From positions 47,611,029 to 47,675,028 of the forward strand of contig OZ026834.1 in NCBI GenBank assembly GCA_964023205.1: 64,000 nucleotides of DNA, written 5' to 3'. The position numbers and the translations under genes are program-made. Origin of the DNA: Lutraria lutraria (lineage: Eukaryota > Mollusca > Bivalvia > Venerida > Mactridae). Below the pieces are notes generated by a model. The model saw only the letters and a program-made list of their open reading frames with translations. It did no database searches and had not been told where the DNA came from. This document shows positions 58,751-64,000 of this stretch, piece by piece; the first letter of the stretch is position 1; each line of letters starts with the position of its first letter.

Positions 58751-59125
58751 TATGGTGTTACTGTATTGCCATGGTGTTGCTGTATTTCCATGGTGTTACT
58801 GTATTTCTATGGTGTTGCTGTATTTCCATGGTGTTACTGTATTTCTATGGTTTTGCTGTATTTCCATGCTGTTACTGTATTTCTATGGTGTTACTATATT
58901 TCCATGGTGTTGCTGTGTTTCCATGGTGTTACTGTATTTCTATGGTGTTACTGTATTTCCATGGTGTTACTGTATTTCCATGGTGTTGCTGTATTTCCAT
59001 GGTGTTCCTGTATTCCCATGGTGTTGCTGTATTTCCATGGTGTTCCTGTATTTCTATGGTGTTCCTGTACTTCCATGGTGTTGCTGTATATCCATGGTGT
59101 TCCTGTATTTCCATGGTGTTCCTGT
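58751..59125 (+). repeat. 19-bp minisatellite, about 20 copies
   Basis: The unit TTCCATGGTGTTGCTGTAT (variants TTCTATGG, TTACTG, TTCCTG) repeats at 19 bp. Because 19 is not divisible by three and the unit has no stop in any frame, all three forward frames stay open for 120-182 codons and repeat the same 19-residue pattern, offset. The frames have no other support as genes. It lies about 140 bp beyond the COQ6 poly(A) signal. Confidence 0.95.
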
Positions 59126-59515
59126 TTTACTGATGATGATTGTTATGTTATTGAGATCTAACAACTATGCGAATATATGTGAACGTGTGACTATATCATT
59201 TTATGGACAGTTCAGTATCAAGAGTGCTGATAAGCATACAAGTGTGAAAGTTTATACCATAAAAGGTAGACAACTCTGTAGTGTACTGAGATCATGTTAA
59301 ATTTTTAATCTAGCATCAAATGGGTTTCTTTCCCCAATTTACTGACTAAAGCCTTTATATTTATTAAACAGGTTGTGTAATCGGTAAGCTTATAAGATTA
59401 TTTTATCTCTTAATCCATTTGAAGGAATTGAATCACAATAATATCATCCAAGGTGTTCAGCCTAGGTAATAAATTCACTCTGAACTCAGCATTTGCTGTA
59501 CAAATACCTTGTATA

Positions 59516-59838
59516 TTAAGGATTATAGACCCAAATACAAACTTTCAACACCTATGAATAGAAGTTAAAGATACCCGATCTTAATAAATTTCGACATTCA
59601 ATCGTGTTTTAATATTAACTTTAAACCCAACAAAATGTTGTAATGTATATCATAAAGGGAGGTAATATAACTAACGGGTACTCTTCCTTTTCTAGGATAA
59701 TGTAGCATTTTCAATTTCATGTTTACAAATTCCAAAATTAAAAAAAGCTAGTGGTGAATGATTTAGCAATGATTCATGCTACATACATGTTAGAAATGAA
59801 TGTTTGTATTAATAATAATTTGGGTCTGTAATCCTTAA
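59516..59838. mobile_element. TTAA-flanked MITE, copy 3
   Basis: TTAA at 59516-59519 and 59835-59838 encloses GGATTATAGACCCAAATA and TTTGGGTCTGTAATCC. The interior is inverted relative to the copy at 20692 (AGGGAGGTAATATAAC here against TATTACCTCCCCT there). Confidence 0.8.
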
Positions 59839-60351
59839 GTTAAGGCACAGATTTTACTTTACTTTTTTCTGTTTTATTATTTTGTTAAACGTCCTTGCGC
59901 CTTGGGTTTGAGCTCCATCAGCCAAAACAACCACACCATTTTAGTGAGGATAAAAAAGGGGAAATTGTTTCCCATATTTTCACCAACACGATATTGACAA
60001 TTGAATTCATACATTCTGGTGTAGGATAATGACTCGCATGAATCAGAAGTGTTAGATTTCTATGTTCTGAGTTTTAACTAGTCAGATGACTGTTGTTTTC
60101 TTTAAATATGTTTAATATGATGTTTCTGTTACTGAAGTCAAGAAAACTGATTTGGTAGTTCATTGTGTTTTTTTCTTTTTGACGTGTAGGTTTTGCAAAA
60201 TGAGGTAGACGCATAACAAAATAAATTAACAGATTTTTTTTACAAACTAAATATGGTTGTCTTTTTTATTTAATCAACAGCATTGTAAATCCTTATCAAT
60301 AAGTTGAAATGTTCTTGCTGATGAAATTTTTAGAAGCTGACTTTCGTTATA

Positions 60352-60498
60352 CAGTACAACCTCTCTAGAGTAGCCCTCTCTTGAGCAACAGCATGATTTC
60401 CCCACTGCATGATTTTACAATTACTTTTACCTCTCAAACGTTCAACAACAAAATTTTGCTACTCCTTAAGGGTGAAGCTTTGTGAAGAAGTTGCACTG
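60352..60498. mobile_element. AACCTCTC MITE (pogo-like), copy 3
   Basis: Left end CAGTACAACCTCTCTAGAG, right end GAAGAAGTTGCACTG, with TA on both sides (60350-60351, 60499-60500). It is the most complete copy, and the TA flanks support a Tc1/mariner/pogo origin. Confidence 0.75.
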
Positions 60499-60500
60499 TA

Positions 60501-63407
60501 CAACTACATGTTTAAGCGACCTTCACATTGCTGGTACATGCTATCAGGGATTATCCAAGTATTGGTGTGAATAGATAAATTTTGTTCTGTACTGCTCATG
60601 TGTCAACTTGCAAAAACATCTTTGCTTAATGTTGCATAACTGGACTTCACATCTTGTTCAGAATACAGCCACTTGTACATTAATTCAGTCGTGTGATTGA
60701 ATAGATCTTGTACAGCATTAAAAAGACAAGTTTTCCTACAGGAAGCACCTTTTTCCAGAATGAATGCATGTTTTAGACATTAATAGGTTCATTCCAATAT
60801 GCAAAAAGCCACATCGACCTATACAATCAACATGACTTGATAGATGAATTTTCATGACTAATCCAAGATGTGAATGAAACAGTATTTAAACATTCAGTAG
60901 TGTTTTTATTTTAGTTTTGCATTCATGTGCTGAAATACATGCTGCTGTAGCATGGTCATTATAATACACTTACACGGCCATCCAAAGGGAATCATGTTTG
61001 GCACAATCCTATGTAGTGTGCATAAATCATAGCCCAAGTGTAGTGCTGTTTTGTTAATCTGTCCAAGTTGAATAATTACACGGTCGATGCAAGCATGTAT
61101 TTTTAGCTATGATGTGATTCAATAAATTTCGTAAGTTATATGGTATCTTCGTAAAACCGGTTGCTGAATGTACATGCATTGAAATATATAACAGAAAATT
61201 CCCTTGTCAAAACATAACTATCAACTGTGGTATGATGCTAAAAACAAACACATTCAGCGACAGTGTAATTATTCAGCTTGGACAGTTTAATAAAATCATA
61301 CTATAGCTTCATTAAGTTCAGACTTTGCCGAACTAACAGTTTTAATGACTGGTAATAATACCCATGAGCAACTGTTGCCAGCCAAAGGCTAGCTAAACTG
61401 TTTTTAAGAACATTCAGTTTTTATACATGAAAAGTATTTTCCTGCAGAACAAATCTCAAAGCATGTAGAAAAACTGAATATTCTTATCCCAGCAATTGTT
61501 CACATTATCAGAACACCAGCAAGATGATAATGTAGAAAGTAGAAATAAACAAAGAACAACAAACAAGCAGATAGATTTTAACAGACCCTAAGTTTATTTT
61601 TCTACTTATATTTGATTTTATTACATAAAAATGTTATCATAATGCTTATTTTTGTGATATACACCTATGGAATATTCCATGAATTTTTTTATCAATCCTT
61701 TTACAAAGTATTTTAACTAATGTAACAATAATACTTTCCGAATAAGTTTTAGTTTCTGGTATATAGCAAACAATATATATAATTAGACTACAATTAAACT
61801 GATACAATTTCCAAACCAAACCTTTTTTAACCTAAATTGCAATTTTTGTATTTTATGATTTTTGGGTTCTAAAGGTCAGGTAACTGCGAGCGGGCTACCC
61901 AACCCTACTCCACTTGGGAGGGGGAGGTAGGATTTCCCATGCTCAAGACCAGCAAAGGTGTTTACTCACCCCCCTGACCATAAGTGTGATTTGCAATGCC
62001 AAAAAAGAAAGAACCTTAAATGACTATATACTACACTTGCTTTCATATCTATCTTATTTTTCCTTGGCTCTGACTGGTTCTTCCACTCCTGGTAAATGGT
62101 TCCATTATGGCCTTGACATCTTAGATTCGGCTGATCATTGATATTTTATGTTACTGAAAATACACTTTTATGGCACAAAAAAGAAACATCTCCAGGCATA
62201 CAGACTTTGAAAATTACATTTTCCCTACTGATATAACAAGTATTGATAATAAATATAAATTACAATTTCTTTCATACAATCTTAAATGTAAATGATAAAA
62301 ATAATCTCATTTAAAATAATTTTTTTATGTAAAATAGCACTATAATCAGAATTTTAACATATTTATTTCCAGCTTCTATGCCAGTCCAATTACAACTGAA
62401 AGGACTACTACATGTAGTTACATATCTTCCCTTCTCCCGAGTCCAATATCACATTATATTATGGTATAAGCAGTTTTAGGCAAACACTCAATAAGCATAA
62501 TTTTTCATTAATGAAGATTTTGAACAATGTAACGTGAAGTTTCTAAAGAAATACATATTTACTAAACTGACATCTTATGCTTTCCACTACTTTCTCTTGA
62601 TCATTTCTTTAATCCTGTAAGAAACAGCATAAACCGCCCAACCCCGAACATAACAATGTTTTAAAAAGCAGTATTATTTAGTAATTCATTATGCTCCACT
62701 TTGGCCGACTTCAATAATTTTAACATTTATAACAAGGATCAATATATTTTATTTAGCATTTTGATTTACACAGTACCTATTGCATTAATTTTATACACCA
62801 TTATGATTGTATCCGAGCAACTTACATCAAACTTACCACCCATAAGATTACCAACTACTTCATCTACTATCTTTTTAGCAATTTGTAACGACTCCCAAAT
62901 TTTTCTTCACTAAATTCCCTGTAATGAAATACTTCATTTTCCATGCCAACAATTTCTTATATCTAAATCATTTTATCTGACTTATAATCCAAAACTCCAA
63001 ACAAATAATAATTGAAATATTCAATCCCATTAAAATATTAGAATTTTAATTATTCAAAGATTTTTTTGGGTTTAGCATATTTAACAAATAAATAAATACT
63101 TTATTTACAAAAAGATTTATTTGTATTCACCAGAACCATTCTCTGACCAATGTTATCAATTTGATTCTTCAATGTCTTTAAATGAACAGGTTCTTCTTGG
63201 ATTTTCAGGGATTAAAATCTGAAATGCTGTTAAAATAACATGTTCCCTCCCAAATCAATCAACAGACATTTTTTCCATCATTTTTGTATTTATTTCCTTT
63301 GCTTAAAATCTATATCTAGGGATTCCTCAAGAACTTTTTAAAAAGGATCAAATTAACATATTATTTCAATATCTATACTGTGCAAGTACAGTAGGAAAAT
63401 AAGCATA
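60501..63407. other. AT-rich intergenic DNA
   Basis: No gene or family repeat could be supported. The frames at 61914 and 62701 have no domain. A weak inverted pairing near 61390-61480 (ACATTCAGTTTTT with AAAAACTGAAT) is the only structure noticed. Confidence 0.4.
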
Positions 63408-63413
63408 TTTATT
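63408..63413 (-). terminator. Candidate poly(A) signal of the right-edge gene
   Basis: TTTATT on the plus strand reads AATAAA on the minus strand, about 41 nt after the stop codon at 63454. The spacing is plausible for a short 3' UTR. Confidence 0.35.
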
Positions 63414-63453
63414 AACTCAATACTCCACATCAGTTACCTATATTAACCAGTTG

Positions 63454-64000
63454 TTACAGTACATTTAATGGTTTACTTGCATGACATCTTGTGACATCAA
63501 CCTCATTAGTACCATATGCATCAAGGTGAACACCAATGTAATCCCAAGATTGCAATCCCGGACAATCAAGTCTGTGCTTGTTAAAGCTTTCAAGACTTTC
63601 ATACTCATAATCTGGCTTCTCTGAAATATTCTGTCATTTCCCTGCACACATCATGGACCAATTTTATCACAAGTTTATATTTAATCAATTACTATTGATT
63701 TTCATTTTGTTTCACACAAGATTCTAACACAAGATTTTCAAGCAACACTAAAAGAATTAAAACTGAATTTATCTATTGAAATTGTGCAATTCAGCAATTT
63801 TAATTTAACATGAAATAGAACATTCGTAATCACCAGGTCTGTGATTTGACCAATGAAATTCTCTTTCGGAATTCGTCATCTTGTACTTGAAAGCTGTTCT
63901 GAAGCTAAGATCATCACATACTTTCAGGAAGAAAATCTGAAAAGCTAGCCAAAAGTAATGATAATACCCCACCCAACCCAAATATATATGTGATCAAAGT
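63454..64000 (-). CDS. 3' end of an unrecognised gene, two exons, partial
   Basis: I do not recognise this protein. Two minus-strand exons fit together: 63936-63834 (acceptor TTTTCAG, donor GTGATT) and 63620-63454 (acceptor ATATTTCAG, stop TAA). The first ends one base into a codon and the second supplies the other two, giving Glu at the joint. The first exon reads SFRTAFKYKMTNSEREFHW; the second contains CPGLQSWDYIGVHLDAYG and ends in CHASKPLNVL. The composition is balanced and unlike the surrounding AT-rich frames, which is the main reason to believe it. The automatically longest frame here (63465-63647) is in another frame and lacks these features. Upstream exons lie beyond the window. An in-frame misprediction remains possible. 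Confidence 0.5.

Noticed and set aside
58709..59300. Three overlapping forward reading frames of 120-182 codons
   Set aside because: All are the same 19-bp minisatellite read in three frames; no domain, splice or promoter support.
63465..63647. 60-codon minus-strand frame
   Set aside because: It overlaps the proposed right-edge exon in a different frame, crosses the splice acceptor and has no recognisable motif.

Overview
The window looks like nuclear DNA of an invertebrate animal, most likely a bivalve mollusc. The sequence is AT-rich, the genes have many short exons with GT/AG introns, and most of the window is repeats. The repeats include dispersed elements with internal tandem units of about 150-160 bp, tRNA-derived SINEs, inverted-repeat DNA transposons and decayed LINEs. 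The bivalve assignment is an inference from repeat style and protein similarity recalled from memory; no search was run.

Layout. From 1 to about 33.7 kb I find no convincing host gene. This part holds a 33-bp minisatellite running into a LINE endonuclease fragment, two blocks of ~160-bp tandem-unit repeats, a 332-bp MITE with a 5-bp target duplication, and a nested transposon stack at 9-14 kb. The stack has close relatives at 20.9-24.3 kb and 25.9-28.5 kb that act as empty-site controls. It is followed by a mariner-like element with a broken transposase remnant (30.0-31.0 kb). A compact type II membrane glycosyltransferase with its coding region in one exon lies at 33.78-34.65 kb, followed by pieces of two more LINE copies (34.8-37.1 kb).

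The gene-rich core is 40.2-58.5 kb. A five-exon FAM161-family gene (minus strand, 780 aa) and a twelve-exon COQ6 gene (plus strand, 471 aa) are arranged head to head with 282 bp between their start codons. Human FAM161B and COQ6 are, to my knowledge, also divergent neighbours, so this may be an old shared-promoter pair. COQ6 acts in mitochondrial ubiquinone synthesis. FAM161 proteins belong to centrosomes and cilia. The COQ6 introns are loaded with repeats: a Tigger/pogo-like element, a hAT-like element, four kinds of tandem array, SINEs and long dispersed repeats. One array has copied the exon 5 splice donor five times at an exact 37-bp period.

After COQ6 come a 19-bp minisatellite open in all three forward frames, two small MITEs and about 3 kb of unremarkable AT-rich DNA. 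At the right edge, two minus-strand exons form the 3' end of a gene I do not recognise. I found no CRISPR, no prokaryotic feature and no clearly new multi-gene system. The items most worth a second look are the tandem splice donors, the divergent COQ6/FAM161 pair, the transposon stack with its internal empty sites, and the unidentified right-edge gene.
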